64,000 nucleotides of DNA from Nitrospirota bacterium (lineage in GTDB: Bacteria > Nitrospirota > JACRHL01): assembly GCA_016212085.1 (NCBI GenBank), contig JACRHL010000023.1, positions 31,666 to 95,665 of the forward strand, read 5' to 3'. Shown one piece after another: positions 54,227-63,127 of this stretch. How positions within the stretch are numbered: position 1 is the first letter of the stretch; every line of letters starts with the position of its first letter. The notes beneath the pieces were generated by a model that was given only the letters and a program-made list of their open reading frames with translations, was not told where the DNA came from and made no database searches. The translations under genes were made by a program, and so were the position numbers.

Positions 54227-56131
54227 ATGGCACTCATTCAGCTTGAAGACCTCTGCGTCAGCTACGGCGGCCCGCCGGTGCTGGACCACGTGAACCTGAC
54301 CATCGAGCCCGGCGAGCGCGTGGGCCTGGTGGGGCGCAACGGCGAAGGCAAGTCCACCCTGCTCAAGGTGGTGGCCGGCGACCTGAAGCCCGATTCCGGC
54401 GTGCTGCGCCGTGGCGACGGCGTGCGCGTGGCGCGACTGGCGCAGGAGGTCCCGCGCGACGCGGCGGGCAGCGTGTTCGAGGTGGTGTCCCAGGGGCTGG
54501 GTGAACTGGGGACGTGGATCGCCACCTATCACAAGTTGACCGTTCACCTTGAGGCGGAGACGGACGCCGCCCGGCGCGAACGTCTGCTGGCCGACCTGGG
54601 GCGGGCCGGTGCAGCCCTGGACGCGGCGGACGGCTGGAGCGCCAACAGCCGCGTGGAGGGGGTGCTGTCGCGCATGGGGCTGGACCCGGACGCGCCGGTC
54701 CAGGCCCTGTCCAGCGGCATGAAGCGGCGCGTGCTGCTGGCCCAGGCGCTGGCCGGCCAGCCCGCGCTGCTGCTGCTGGACGAGCCCACCAACCACCTGG
54801 ACCTCGACGCCATCACCTGGCTGGAGCGTTTCCTGGCCGGCTTTGGCGCGGCGCTGCTGTTCATCACCCACGACCGCATGTTCCTGGAAAAGCTGGCCAC
54901 CCGCATCGTGGAGCTGGACCGGGGCCAACTGACCAGCTGGCCGGGGCGATTCTCCAAGTATCAGGAGGGCAAGGCGGCGCTGCTGGAGGCCGAGGCCACC
55001 CAGAACGCCCTGTTCGACAAGCGCCTGGCCAAGGAGGAGGCGTGGATCCGCCAGGGCATCAAGGCGCGCCGCACCCGCAACGAGGGGCGCGTGCGCGCCC
55101 TCGAGAAGATGCGCGTGGAGCGCGCCCGGCGCCGCGAGCGGACGGGCACGGTAAGAATGAGCGTCGACGCGGGCGAGCGCTCCGGCAAGCTGGTGGTGGA
55201 GGTGAAGGACGCCGGGTTCGCCTATCCGGGCGCGGAGCCGGTGATCCGCGGCCTGTCCACCGCCATCATGCGGGGCGACCGGGTGGGCATCGTCGGCCCC
55301 AACGGCGCCGGCAAGAGCACGCTGATCAGGATGCTTCTCGGGGAGCTTGCCCCCACCCAGGGCGCCGTGCGCCTTGGCACCGGCCTGGAGGTGGCCTATT
55401 TCGACCAGTTGCGCGCCACCCTCAACGACGCCGACACGGTGCGCCAGGCGGTGGCCGACGGCCTGGAGGAGTTGCTGGTGGGCGGCCGCAAGCGCCACGT
55501 GATGAGCTACCTGCGCGACTTCCTGTTTTCCCCGGAGCGGGCCCAGGTGCGGGTGGAGAAGCTGTCCGGCGGCGAGCGCAACCGGCTGCTGCTGGCGCGC
55601 CTGTTCACCAAGCCCGCCAATTTGCTGGTGATGGACGAGCCCACCAACGACCTGGACACGGAAACCCTGGAACTGCTCGAGGAGCTGCTGGCGGAATATC
55701 CGGGCACGCTGCTCCTGGTATCCCACGACCGGGCCTTCTTGAACAACGTGACCACCTCGCTGCTGGTGTTCGAGGGGGGCGGCCGGGTGGCCGAGTACGT
55801 GGGCGGCTACGACGACTGGCTGGCGCAGCGCGCCCGGCCCCAGGCGCCCCCCGCGCCGGAGCCGGGGGCGGAGCGGCCCGTCGCCCCCCCCGCCGCCCCG
55901 GCGGAGCGCCGCCGCCTGAGTTACCAGGAAAAGAAGGAGCTGGACGCGCTGCCCGCCCGCATCGACGCGCTGGAGACGGAACACACGGCGCTCGCCGCCG
56001 CCCTGGCGGACCCGGATCTGTACCGGGACGCGGCGCGCGCCGCCGAGTCCGGCGCCCGGCTGGCGGCGGTGGAGGCGGCACTGGAGGCGGCCTACGCCCG
56101 GTGGGCGGCGCTGGAAGGGGATAAAGGCTGA
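54227..56131 (+). CDS. uup: ABC-F ATPase Uup
   Basis: 634 residues, two ABC domains without membrane helices. First: [19 protein letters not shown] (Walker A), [16 protein letters not shown] (signature-like), [15 protein letters not shown]. Linker about 240-320 ([20 protein letters not shown]). Second: [59 protein letters not shown]-terminal basic coiled-coil region, as in Uup, which binds DNA or ribosome/Holliday structures. ATG at 54227. Confidence 0.93.
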   Translation: MALIQLEDLCVSYGGPPVLDHVNLTIEPGERVGLVGRNGEGKSTLLKVVAGDLKPDSGVLRRGDGVRVARLAQEVPRDAAGSVFEVVSQGLGELGTWIATYHKLTVHLEAETDAARRERLLADLGRAGAALDAADGWSANSRVEGVLSRMGLDPDAPVQALSSGMKRRVLLAQALAGQPALLLLDEPTNHLDLDAITWLERFLAGFGAALLFITHDRMFLEKLATRIVELDRGQLTSWPGRFSKYQEGKAALLEAEATQNALFDKRLAKEEAWIRQGIKARRTRNEGRVRALEKMRVERARRRERTGTVRMSVDAGERSGKLVVEVKDAGFAYPGAEPVIRGLSTAIMRGDRVGIVGPNGAGKSTLIRMLLGELAPTQGAVRLGTGLEVAYFDQLRATLNDADTVRQAVADGLEELLVGGRKRHVMSYLRDFLFSPERAQVRVEKLSGGERNRLLLARLFTKPANLLVMDEPTNDLDTETLELLEELLAEYPGTLLLVSHDRAFLNNVTTSLLVFEGGGRVAEYVGGYDDWLAQRARPQAPPAPEPGAERPVAPPAAPAERRRLSYQEKKELDALPARIDALETEHTALAAALADPDLYRDAARAAESGARLAAVEAALEAAYARWAALEGDKG

Positions 56132-56208
56132 AGAGAGCTTGACCGGTTGGTTCGTTAGTTGCTTTAATCGCGCCTATTCGGGTGGGACCGATGCGCGACG
56201 GAGCAGCC

Positions 56209-56628
56209 ATGGACCTCACCACCCAACAGCGCATTGCCTTGATCGAAAGCGTCAAGCGCTGCACCGCCAGGCCGGAGTTCACGGCCCAATTCTACGAGCG
56301 GTTCCTAGCCGCCGACCCCGCCATTCCGGCCTATTTCGCCAACACCGATTTCGCCAAGCAGCAGCGCATGCTGGCGCACTCGCTGTCGTTGATGGTGCGC
56401 GCCGGGGTGCGGGGGAACACCTTGTCGCGCGAGTTGATCGAGGTGGCGGACGGGCACGGGGTGCAGGGCATGAACATCCCGGCGCATATGTACGACGCCT
56501 GGGTGGGCGCCCTGGTGTACGCGGCGGGCCGGGTCGACCCGGAGTTCTCGGTGGACCTGATGGTGGCCTGGCGCACCTTCTTCACGGCCCAGGTGGCGCT
56601 GTTCGTCGCCCACGCCAAGCCCTCCTGA
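56209..56628 (+). CDS. Single-domain globin
   Basis: 139 residues. FYERFLAADPAIPAYFANTDFAKQQRMLAHSLSLMVR matches the B to E helix region of bacterial haemoglobins, and GHGVQGMNIPAHMYDAWVGALV corresponds to the F helix, with His83 as the proximal haem ligand (KHCQAGV-like context). No flavin reductase domain follows, so a second protein or none reduces the haem. ATG at 56209 with GGAG five bases upstream; an earlier ATG at 56191 lacks that spacing. Function could be oxygen/NO binding; not determined. Confidence 0.8.
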   Translation: MDLTTQQRIALIESVKRCTARPEFTAQFYERFLAADPAIPAYFANTDFAKQQRMLAHSLSLMVRAGVRGNTLSRELIEVADGHGVQGMNIPAHMYDAWVGALVYAAGRVDPEFSVDLMVAWRTFFTAQVALFVAHAKPS

Positions 56629-56649
56629 CGGGCCGGTCGCGGCCCGTCA
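56626..56649. terminator. Shared hairpin over both stop codons
   Basis: A perfect 10-bp stem (56626-56635 with 56640-56649) includes the globin TGA on the plus strand and the TupC TGA (56647-56649) on the minus strand. The convergent genes thus share a bidirectional hairpin; no T-run. Confidence 0.55.
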
Positions 56650-57300
56650 CGGGCCGCTAAGCGTGGTGCCGTCCGCCACGCGCAGCGGGCGCGCCCCCAG
56701 GCGTTCAGCCAGCGGCGCGTCGTGGGTGGCCAGCAGCACCGTCGCCTGGTGCTCCCGCACCCAGTTCTCCAAAATGGCTTCGATGCGCGCACGGCTGGCC
56801 GCGTCCACGTGGGCGGTGGGCTCGTCGAGCAGCACCACGCGGGGCCGTAGCGCCAGCAGCCGGGCCAGGGCCAGGCGCTGCGCCTCGCCGCCGGACAGGG
56901 CGTGGGCGGGGCGCTCCGCCAGTTTCTCCAGCCCCGTCCACGCCAGGGCCTCGCGCACCCGCTCGCCCCGCTCCGCGCGGCCCATGCCGTGGGCCTTCAG
57001 CCCCCAGGCCACGTTGCCGGCCACGCTCCGGTTGAACAGGTAGGGGGTTTGCAGCAGCAGGCTGACGCCCTTCCGCAGGCGCGCCCGGTTGCGGGCGGTC
57101 ACCGCCTCGCCGAACAGGGTCAGGCGGCCGTGGGCGGGCGCCGTCAGCAGCGCCAGCAGGTGCAGCAGGGTGCTCTTGCCGGCGCCGTTCTCCCCCAGCA
57201 GGGCGGTGACCGCGCCCGCCGGGATGGCCAGCTCCGGGATGGTGAGCACCGTCCTGCCGTCGTGACCGATGCGGATGTCGTGCAGGGTGTAGGCGTTCAC
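56647..57300 (-). CDS. tupC: Tungstate-type ABC transporter ATP-binding protein
   Basis: 217 residues, single ABC domain: [20 protein letters not shown] (Walker A), HALSGGEAQRLALARLLALRP (signature), VVLLDEPTAHVD (Walker B), LLATHDAPLAERLG (switch His). The short domain without an extra regulatory tail is as in TupC. GTG start at 57300 overlaps the TupB stop (GTGA). Ends in the shared hairpin. Confidence 0.85.
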   Translation of the reverse strand: MNAYTLHDIRIGHDGRTVLTIPELAIPAGAVTALLGENGAGKSTLLHLLALLTAPAHGRLTLFGEAVTARNRARLRKGVSLLLQTPYLFNRSVAGNVAWGLKAHGMGRAERGERVREALAWTGLEKLAERPAHALSGGEAQRLALARLLALRPRVVLLDEPTAHVDAASRARIEAILENWVREHQATVLLATHDAPLAERLGARPLRVADGTTLSGP

Positions 57301-57989
57301 GGGGTGCGCCCGCGCAGGGTGAACAGGGCGGCGTTGACGGCGAACGCCACCCCGAGCAGGGCCAGCCCCAGGGCCAGCCCCAGGACGAACTCGCCCTTGC
57401 TGGTCTCCAGGGCGATGGCGGTGGTCATGGTGCGGGTGTACCAGCGGATGTTGCCGCCCAGCATCATGGCCACGCCCACCTCGGCCACCACCCGGCCGAA
57501 GCCCGCCACCAGCGCCGCCAGCACCCCGTGCCGCCCCTCCAGCACGACCGCCAGCCCCACCCGCGCCGGGCCGCCGCCCAACGTGCGGCAGGTGGCCAGC
57601 AGGCGCGGGTCGAGGGCGGTCACGGCGGTCACCGTCAGGTTGGCGATGATGGGCAGCGCCAGGATGCACTCGCCCAGGACGATGCCCGCCGGGGTGAACA
57701 GCAGCCCCCATTCCCCCAGCGGCCCCTGGCGGCTGATGAGGCCGTAGACGAACAGCCCCACCACCACCGTGGGCAGCGCCATCAGGGTGTTGAGCCCCAG
57801 CAGCACGGCGCCGCGGCCGCGAAAGCGCGCCAGCGCCACCAGCACCCCCGCCGGCACCCCGATCAGCGCCGCCAGCGCCGTGGCCGTGGCGGCGATCCAC
57901 AGGGAGGTCCAGACGATGCCCACCACCTCCGGATCGGCGCCGATCAGCAGGTGCCACGCGGCGGACAGGGATGCGAGCAGGAAGTCCAG
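57297..57989 (-). CDS. tupB: Tungstate-type ABC transporter permease
   Basis: 230 residues, five to six helices: TSLWIAATATALAALIGVPA, LLGLNTLMALPTVVVGLFVY, the EAA-like loop LLATCRTLGGGPARVGL, AEVGVAMMLGGNIRWYTRTMTT. The frame begins 5 codons after an in-frame stop and has no ATG, GTG or TTG before residue ~22. A CTG codon (57987-57989) placed 6 nt after AAGGGG starts the expected DFLLASLSAAWHLLI sequence of TupB. A CTG start is therefore likely; a GTG at the GADPE-V position would truncate the first helix. Confidence 0.85.
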   Translation of the reverse strand: MDFLLASLSAAWHLLIGADPEVVGIVWTSLWIAATATALAALIGVPAGVLVALARFRGRGAVLLGLNTLMALPTVVVGLFVYGLISRQGPLGEWGLLFTPAGIVLGECILALPIIANLTVTAVTALDPRLLATCRTLGGGPARVGLAVVLEGRHGVLAALVAGFGRVVAEVGVAMMLGGNIRWYTRTMTTAIALETSKGEFVLGLALGLALLGVAFAVNAALFTLRGRTP

Positions 57990-58004
57990 GGGCGGCCCCT
58001 TCCG

Positions 58005-58907
58005 CTACCGCGTCGAGCCCACCCCCGCCGGCCTGGGCCCGTTGGGAACCAGGGTGATCGGCGCAAGGGCGTCCGGCGCAAGGGCATCCGGGAAGAAGAG
58101 CGCCTCACCGCCCGGCCGGTACCCGGCGATGATCCGCTGCCCCTCCGGGCCGGTGATGAAGTCCATCAGTTTTTCCGCCAGGGCGTGGTTCACGTGCGGG
58201 TGGCGCGCCGGGTTCACGGCGATGATGCCATAGGGGTTGAACAGCACCGGATCACCCGCGAACAGGACCTTCAGCCCCACCTTGTCCCGGTAGGCGATGA
58301 ACGTCCCCCGGTCCGTCAGGGCGTAGGCTCCCTTCTCGTTGGCGATGGTGAGCACGGCGCCCATGCCCTGGCCCGCCTCCAGGTACCACTGGCCGGCCGG
58401 CTTGATGCGCGCGGTGGTCCACAGGGCGCGCTCCTTCTGGTGGGTGCCCGAATCGTCCCCGCGCGAGACGAACGGCGCCCCGGCATGCTGGATGCGCGCC
58501 AGGGCGTCCACGGCGCGGGCGGCCTTGGCGATGCCCGCCGGATCGGCGGCGGGGCCCACCAGCACGAAGTCGTTGTGCATCACGTCGCGCCGGTCGATGC
58601 CGAAGCCGTCCGCCACGAACTTTTCCTCGGCGCCGCGGGCGTGGACGAACACCACGTCCACGTCGCCGTTCTCGCCGAGCTTGAGGGCCTTGCCGGTGCC
58701 CACGGCGATCACGTCCACCTTCACGCCGTTGGCCTGCTCGAAGGGGGGCAGCAGCACGCCCAGCAGGCCGGAGTTCTCGGTGCTGGTGGTGGTGCTCATG
58801 CGCAGCCGCTCCGCCGCGCCCGCCGGGGAGATCGCGGTGAGCAGCAGGGTGATCGCCAGCAGGGGGGCGGCGAACCGGGCCGCGCGGGGTGGAAACGGGT
58901 GCTTCAT
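58005..58907 (-). CDS. tupA: Tungstate-binding periplasmic protein
   Basis: 300 residues with signal peptide (PLLAITLLLTAISPAGAAE) and the TupA motif STTTSTENSGLLGVLLPPFE near the mature N-terminus, SRGDDSGTHQKE and YALTDRGTFIAYRD. Binds oxyanions, tungstate preferred in the family. The C-terminus holds a short in-tandem DALAP repeat. Start ATG at 58907 with GGAA upstream; another ATG at 58919 is in frame. Confidence 0.88.
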   Translation of the reverse strand: MKHPFPPRAARFAAPLLAITLLLTAISPAGAAERLRMSTTTSTENSGLLGVLLPPFEQANGVKVDVIAVGTGKALKLGENGDVDVVFVHARGAEEKFVADGFGIDRRDVMHNDFVLVGPAADPAGIAKAARAVDALARIQHAGAPFVSRGDDSGTHQKERALWTTARIKPAGQWYLEAGQGMGAVLTIANEKGAYALTDRGTFIAYRDKVGLKVLFAGDPVLFNPYGIIAVNPARHPHVNHALAEKLMDFITGPEGQRIIAGYRPGGEALFFPDALAPDALAPITLVPNGPRPAGVGSTR

Positions 58908-58938
58908 GTCATGTTCCATGCAAAGGGTGGTGGGTGGA

Positions 58939-60147
58939 TCAGAACGCCACCTGGTACTGTACCCGCAGGCGCACGCCGTCCGTATCCTGGCCGGGGGCGG
59001 TCTGGGTGGTCACCTGGAACAGGTCCGCCTGCAACTTGTTATGGTGGCCGTTAAAGAAGCGGCCCACGGCCACGCCCGTCTCGCGCACCAGGTCGCCGGA
59101 CAGCCGGGTGTCGGGGTCCAGGTGCTCGTGGCGGGCGGCCACCTCCACCTTGCCGGGGACGACAAACCAGCCCGCCTGCACCGCCAGGCCACGGGCGGTC
59201 TCCGCCGGGGTGCCCGAGGTGGCCGGATCGATGCGGCGGCGGTGGGCCTCCGCCTGGGCGGACGCGCCGCGCCACCGGATGCCGGCGAAGGCGTTCAGGC
59301 CGCTCACGTCGCTCCTGCCCAGGGCGGCGAGGCGGCCGTTCAGGCTGGTGATGGTGTGGCTGGCCACGTTGTCGTTGAAGGCGGCGCCCAGGGCCAGCAG
59401 CACCGCGGGTTGGGCGGTGCCCGCCTGGTCCGACTCGGCCAGGGCGTACCGGCCCAGGGGCGTGGCCATGAGCCGCGCCACCCACAGGTGGCCGGTGCCC
59501 GCGTTGTTCCGGTTCAGCCCCTCGCCGTTGAACACCCCCAGGTCGTATTGCACGTTGGGCGTTGCCGCGCCGTGCAGGGTCACGCCCGTGTCGCGGTCGA
59601 GGCGGAAGGCCGCGTCCACGGCGCCGCGCTCCACGAACTGGAGGTTGGCGGCGGAGATGTTCCACTGTACCGCGTAGGGCACCTTGTGCTGGCCCACCCT
59701 GACCCCCAGCCGCGTGGAGGGGGTGTAGTCGGCGAACAGGTCGAACAGCCCCACGGCGGCGTCGGCCTTGCCGGAATAGACGTTCAGGAAGAGCTGCCAG
59801 GCCAGGTCGTCGGCAAAGGCGTGGCCGTTCGCGCCCAGGCGGGCGCGCTGCACCGTGAAGCCGTCGGTATTGGTGCCGGGCTGGGCGTCGGTGAGGGTGT
59901 AGCGGAACTGGCCGTAGCCGTACAGGCGCATATCGAAGCGCCGGTCGGCGGTCCGCCAGGTGAAGTTCTTGCCGTCGTGGGCGGTGGATACCGGCTGGGG
60001 CAGGGCGTCCAGCTCCGCCTGGGAGACCACCCCCTTGTCGCGCAGCAGCTCGCCCAGGCTGTCGGCGGCCAGGGCCGCGTGCGGCGTGGCCAGGGCGCAC
60101 GCGGTCAGGATGGAGCGGAACAGGGCGGGCACGGCAACGGGGCGCAT
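58939..60147 (-). CDS. Phosphate-selective-type (OprO/OprP-like) outer-membrane porin
   Basis: 402 residues with signal peptide (ILTACALATPHAALAADSL), then LRDKGVVSQAELDALPQP, and a barrel region starting FDMRLYGYGQFRYTLTD and ending VRLRVQYQVAF with the C-terminal aromatic. Family members conduct oxyanions. ATG at 60147 with AGGAGA. First gene of the tup operon, so it may supply tungstate or a related oxyanion to TupA, an inference from context. Confidence 0.85.
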   Translation of the reverse strand: MRPVAVPALFRSILTACALATPHAALAADSLGELLRDKGVVSQAELDALPQPVSTAHDGKNFTWRTADRRFDMRLYGYGQFRYTLTDAQPGTNTDGFTVQRARLGANGHAFADDLAWQLFLNVYSGKADAAVGLFDLFADYTPSTRLGVRVGQHKVPYAVQWNISAANLQFVERGAVDAAFRLDRDTGVTLHGAATPNVQYDLGVFNGEGLNRNNAGTGHLWVARLMATPLGRYALAESDQAGTAQPAVLLALGAAFNDNVASHTITSLNGRLAALGRSDVSGLNAFAGIRWRGASAQAEAHRRRIDPATSGTPAETARGLAVQAGWFVVPGKVEVAARHEHLDPDTRLSGDLVRETGVAVGRFFNGHHNKLQADLFQVTTQTAPGQDTDGVRLRVQYQVAF

Positions 60148-60203
60148 CGGGTCTCCTGCGGGCTGGCGGGGGGGAGCGCCTCCCCCCGCGTGGCGGGGTT
60201 TAA

Positions 60204-60221
60204 TATGCACGAATTTGCATA
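60204..60221. promoter_or_regulatory. Palindromic site between tup operon and regulator, site 1
   Basis: TATGCA (60204-60209) and TGCATA (60216-60221) with a 6-nt centre lie in the AT-rich 124-bp divergent intergenic region. Candidate operator or promoter element. Confidence 0.4.
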
Positions 60222-60232
60222 ACTTATTCGTT

Positions 60233-60247
60233 GATACGGCAAGTATC
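60233..60247. promoter_or_regulatory. Palindromic site between tup operon and regulator, site 2
   Basis: GATAC (60233-60237) and GTATC (60243-60247) with a 5-nt spacer, 25 bp from the regulator start. Candidate autoregulatory operator. Confidence 0.4.
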
Positions 60248-60271
60248 GTGGTGAAATAATTCGAAGTAAAT

Positions 60272-61357
60272 ATGAAAAGTAAAACCTATATTGGGGTGGT
60301 GCTGGAGGTCCGTTGGCGGCTTGGCCGGGGCGCCTTGGAGGCGGTGGACGATACCCTGTTCGCCCTGCTGGCGGCGGTGGTCAAGGGCGGGTCGCTGCGC
60401 GTGGCGGCGCAGGGGGTGGGGGTGTCGTACCGCCACGCCTGGGGGCTGCTGGCGCGCTGGGAGGCGGCCCTGGGCAGCCCGCTGGTGCGCCTGGAGCGCG
60501 GCCGGGGAGCGCGCCTCACCCGGCTGGGGGCGGCGCTGCTCACGGCCCGCGACGGCGCGGCGGAGGCGGTGGCGCCCACCCTCCGGCGGCTGGCGGCGGA
60601 CGCCGCGCGGGAGCTGGCGGCGGCGCTGCCCGGCGGCACGCCCCCGGCGCTGTCCGTGTGCGCCAGCCACAGCCTGGCCATGGAGGTGCTGCGCGACCTG
60701 GCGGCGGGGCAGGGCACGCCCTTGAACCTGCACGTGTGCGGCAGCGTGGAGGCGCTGCGCCAGTGGCACGCGGGCGCCTGCGATCTGGCTGGCTTCCACG
60801 TGCCCGCCGGGCGCGGCCAGGCGCGGCTGCTGCCCCACTACCGGCGCTGGCTGGACCCGCAAGGCCACTGCCTGATCCGCGTGGTGTCGCGCCGCCAGGG
60901 GCTGATGCGGGCGCCGGGCAATCCCATGGGCATCGCCACCCTGGCGGACCTGTGCCGGCCGGGGGTGCGCTTCATCAACCGCCAGCCGGAATCCGGCACG
61001 CGCCTGCTGCTGGACGACCTGCTGGCCAGGGAGGGGGTGGACCCCGCCCGCATCGACGGCTATGCCAGCGAGGAGTTCACCCACATGGCGGTGGCGGCCA
61101 TGGTGGCCAGCGGCGCCGCCGACGCGGGCTTTGGCATCGCCGCGGCGGCGCAGCGCTTCGGCCTGGAATTCGTGCCCATGGCGCGGGAGCGCTACTACCT
61201 GGCCGCGCGCCGCCACGACCTGGACGGCCCCGCCGTGGCCGCCCTGTGCGCCCTGCTCGGCGGCCGGCCGTTCCGCGAGCGGGTGGCCGCCATGTCCGGC
61301 TACGACCCGGCGGGCTCGGGGAAGGTGGTGGAGGTGGCGGACGTGTTCCCGGATTGA
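60272..61357 (+). CDS. ModE-like regulator with substrate-binding domain
   Basis: 361 residues. The N-terminal winged helix-turn-helix (ALLAAVVKGGSLRVAAQGVG, SYRHAWGLLARWEAALGSPL, TRLGAALLTA) is of the ModE/LysR type. The rest is a periplasmic-binding-protein-like domain (LSVCASHSLAMEVLRDLAAG, FINRQPESGTRLLLDDLLAR, YASEEFTHMAVAAMVASGAADAGFGI), as in regulators next to molybdate/tungstate systems. It replaces the mop-type sensor of ModE. Divergent from the tup operon, which it probably controls. Confidence 0.85.
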   Translation: MKSKTYIGVVLEVRWRLGRGALEAVDDTLFALLAAVVKGGSLRVAAQGVGVSYRHAWGLLARWEAALGSPLVRLERGRGARLTRLGAALLTARDGAAEAVAPTLRRLAADAARELAAALPGGTPPALSVCASHSLAMEVLRDLAAGQGTPLNLHVCGSVEALRQWHAGACDLAGFHVPAGRGQARLLPHYRRWLDPQGHCLIRVVSRRQGLMRAPGNPMGIATLADLCRPGVRFINRQPESGTRLLLDDLLAREGVDPARIDGYASEEFTHMAVAAMVASGAADAGFGIAAAAQRFGLEFVPMARERYYLAARRHDLDGPAVAALCALLGGRPFRERVAAMSGYDPAGSGKVVEVADVFPD

Positions 61358-61480
61358 GCGGCGCCGCCGGACAACGCCCCGCCGCGGGCGTGTTTTGGGG
61401 CCGCAGCGGGTGAATGGGGGCGCCCTTTGCTATCCTGGTCGGTGCCGCGTCCACGGTGCGCCCGATTGGAGTGACCGCCC

Positions 61481-62551
61481 ATGAGCTATTTCTCGAAAAA
61501 ATACCACGCGCCGGGCACGTCGCCCGGCACGCTCGCCGAAACGGCGGGGGCGGGCGGCCTGGTCATCCGCCTGATCGACTACACGGCCACGGAATTCACC
61601 GAGAAGGATCTCATCTCCCCCGCCGAGTGCCATGACTATCTGGACCGGCCCACCATCACCTGGATCCACGTCCAGGGGACCGTGGCGCCGGAAACGCTCC
61701 GGCACGTGGGGGAGTTGTTCGAACTGCACCCGCTGGCCCTGGAGGATGTGATCAACGCCGGGCAGCGCCCCAAGGCGGAACGTTACGGCGGGCACCTGTT
61801 CGTGGTGGCCTGCGATCCGTCGCTGGCGGGGGACGGCCATGTCACCAGCCATCAGGTCAGCCTGTTCGCGGGCGAAAACTTCGTCATCAGCTTTCATTCC
61901 GGGCCGGACGACCCGTTCGAGCCGGTGCGCGCCCGCCTGCGCAAGGCGGGGGGCCGCATTCGCACCCGCAAGGCCGACTACCTGCTCTACGCCCTGCTGG
62001 ACCTGGTGATCGACGGCGGTTTCCCGCTCCTGGAAACCCTGGGGGATGCCATCGAGGAGACGGAGGCCGACCTGCTGGAACGCCCCGACCGGGCCAGCCT
62101 GCACAAGCTGCACGCCATCAAGCGCGACCTGTTGCTGTTGCGCCGCATGCTGTGGCCGCAGCGCGAGGCCATCAACGCCCTGGTGCGCGACGGCGAGCCG
62201 CCCATCACCGACGAGACCCGCGTCTACCTGCGCGACTGCTACGACCACACCACGCACATCATGGAGCTGCTGGAGTCCTACCGGGAGATGACCGCCGGCA
62301 TGCTCGACATCTACCTGTCCTCCGTCAGCAACCGGATGAACGACGTGATGCGCGTGCTGACCATCATTGCCACCATCTTCATCCCGCTCACGTTCATCGT
62401 CGGCGTGTACGGCATGAACTTCGCCCACCCGGACAGCCCGTGGGCCATGCCCGAGCTGCGCGCCTATTACGGCTACCCGGCGGTGTGGCTCGTGATGCTG
62501 GCGCTGGCGGGCGGGATGCTGCTGCTGTTCAAGCGCAAGGGGTGGTTCTGA
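61481..62551 (+). CDS. corA: CorA-family Mg2+/divalent-cation channel
   Basis: 356 residues: cytoplasmic funnel domain with long helix (RASLHKLHAIKRDLLLLRRM; LLESYREMTAGMLDIYLSSV), first membrane helix ending in the family signature YGMNF (Gly311-Met-Asn), second helix and basic tail KRKGWF. Length and motif are standard. Its 3' end is overlapped by 23 bp by the convergent HTH gene. Confidence 0.95.
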   Translation: MSYFSKKYHAPGTSPGTLAETAGAGGLVIRLIDYTATEFTEKDLISPAECHDYLDRPTITWIHVQGTVAPETLRHVGELFELHPLALEDVINAGQRPKAERYGGHLFVVACDPSLAGDGHVTSHQVSLFAGENFVISFHSGPDDPFEPVRARLRKAGGRIRTRKADYLLYALLDLVIDGGFPLLETLGDAIEETEADLLERPDRASLHKLHAIKRDLLLLRRMLWPQREAINALVRDGEPPITDETRVYLRDCYDHTTHIMELLESYREMTAGMLDIYLSSVSNRMNDVMRVLTIIATIFIPLTFIVGVYGMNFAHPDSPWAMPELRAYYGYPAVWLVMLALAGGMLLLFKRKGWF

Positions 62552-62981
62552 CGGCGTGGCGCCGTACCCTGCGCGCCCCCGCACGGCCATGGCCGTGCGC
62601 CATGGCGGCGAAAGGATGCGTCAATGCGGGGGGGGGGGGGGCGGTCGATACTGCTATCACACTTGCAATGTAACGCATTGATGTTGCTGCAAAGCTGTTC
62701 GTTGATATCGGCTGTATACCGTCATTTTTACCGACGCTAGATGTCCGCTGGGAAACGTGGGTTTGGTCCCACATGTCGCCCAGGCAGCCAGCCAAGTAGT
62801 CGGCCACGTCGCCATGCCGGAACCGCAACCACCACCCCGGACGGTACGCCTCCAGGTCTCCCCGCTCGACCATGCGCCGCACCGTCGCCCCGCTCACCCC
62901 CAGCAGCCGCGCCACGTCGCCAGTGGTGTAGAACTCCCGGCGCCCGACCCTGGCCGCCCGCAATGCCTCGTCGATCGTCAT
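62529..62981 (-). CDS. Excisionase/AlpA-type helix-turn-helix protein
   Basis: 150 residues. The MerR/excisionase-like DNA-binding domain lies in residues about 15-65 (FYTTGDVARLLGVSGATVRR, VERGDLEAYRPGWWLRFRHG, DVADYLAG). The remaining ~70 residues look non-native: they run through the 14-C tract (complement of the G-run at 62628-62641, giving PPPP) and overlap the end of corA, so the normal end is probably lost. ATG at 62981 with GGGGAGGG upstream. Usually sits between the replication gene and the integrase in integrative elements. Confidence 0.75.
   Translation of the reverse strand: MTIDEALRAARVGRREFYTTGDVARLLGVSGATVRRMVERGDLEAYRPGWWLRFRHGDVADYLAGCLGDMWDQTHVSQRTSSVGKNDGIQPISTNSFAATSMRYIASVIAVSTAPPPPALTHPFAAMAHGHGRAGARRVRRHAVRTTPCA
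62581..62641. repeat. Perfect palindrome and 14-G homopolymer at the element end
   Basis: gcacggccatggccgtgc (62581-62598) is a perfect 18-bp palindrome. A run of 14 G follows at 62628-62641. The run lies inside the HTH reading frame, so a one-base change would alter its C-terminus. Confidence 0.8.
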
Positions 62982-62998
62982 CGTGCCACCCTCCCCGG

Positions 62999-63127
62999 TT
63001 ATGATCCGTTTCCGCCCGCCGCGCCGGACAGGGGAACCCGTTCGCACGCCACCCGCATGTTCCGGTGCCGTTCCACCATCTCCCGCTCGACGCGGGCGCC
63101 CTTGTCGCGTGAACGCCGCCCGCTCAT
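62999..63127 (-). pseudogene. Truncated Holliday-junction-resolvase-like gene
   Basis: 42 codons beginning MSGRRSRDKGARVEREMVER and ERVPLSGAAGG, which resemble the N-terminus of phage-type PDDEXK/Hjc resolvases (Glu of the active site in EREM). The frame then ends in TAA where the catalytic core should continue. The start overlaps the previous stop (ATGA). It may be a remnant or a very short product. Confidence 0.6.

Noticed and set aside
53909..55984. Minus-strand open frame opposite uup
   Set aside because: Shadow frame with His/Gln/Gly-rich composition; uup motifs are unambiguous on the plus strand.
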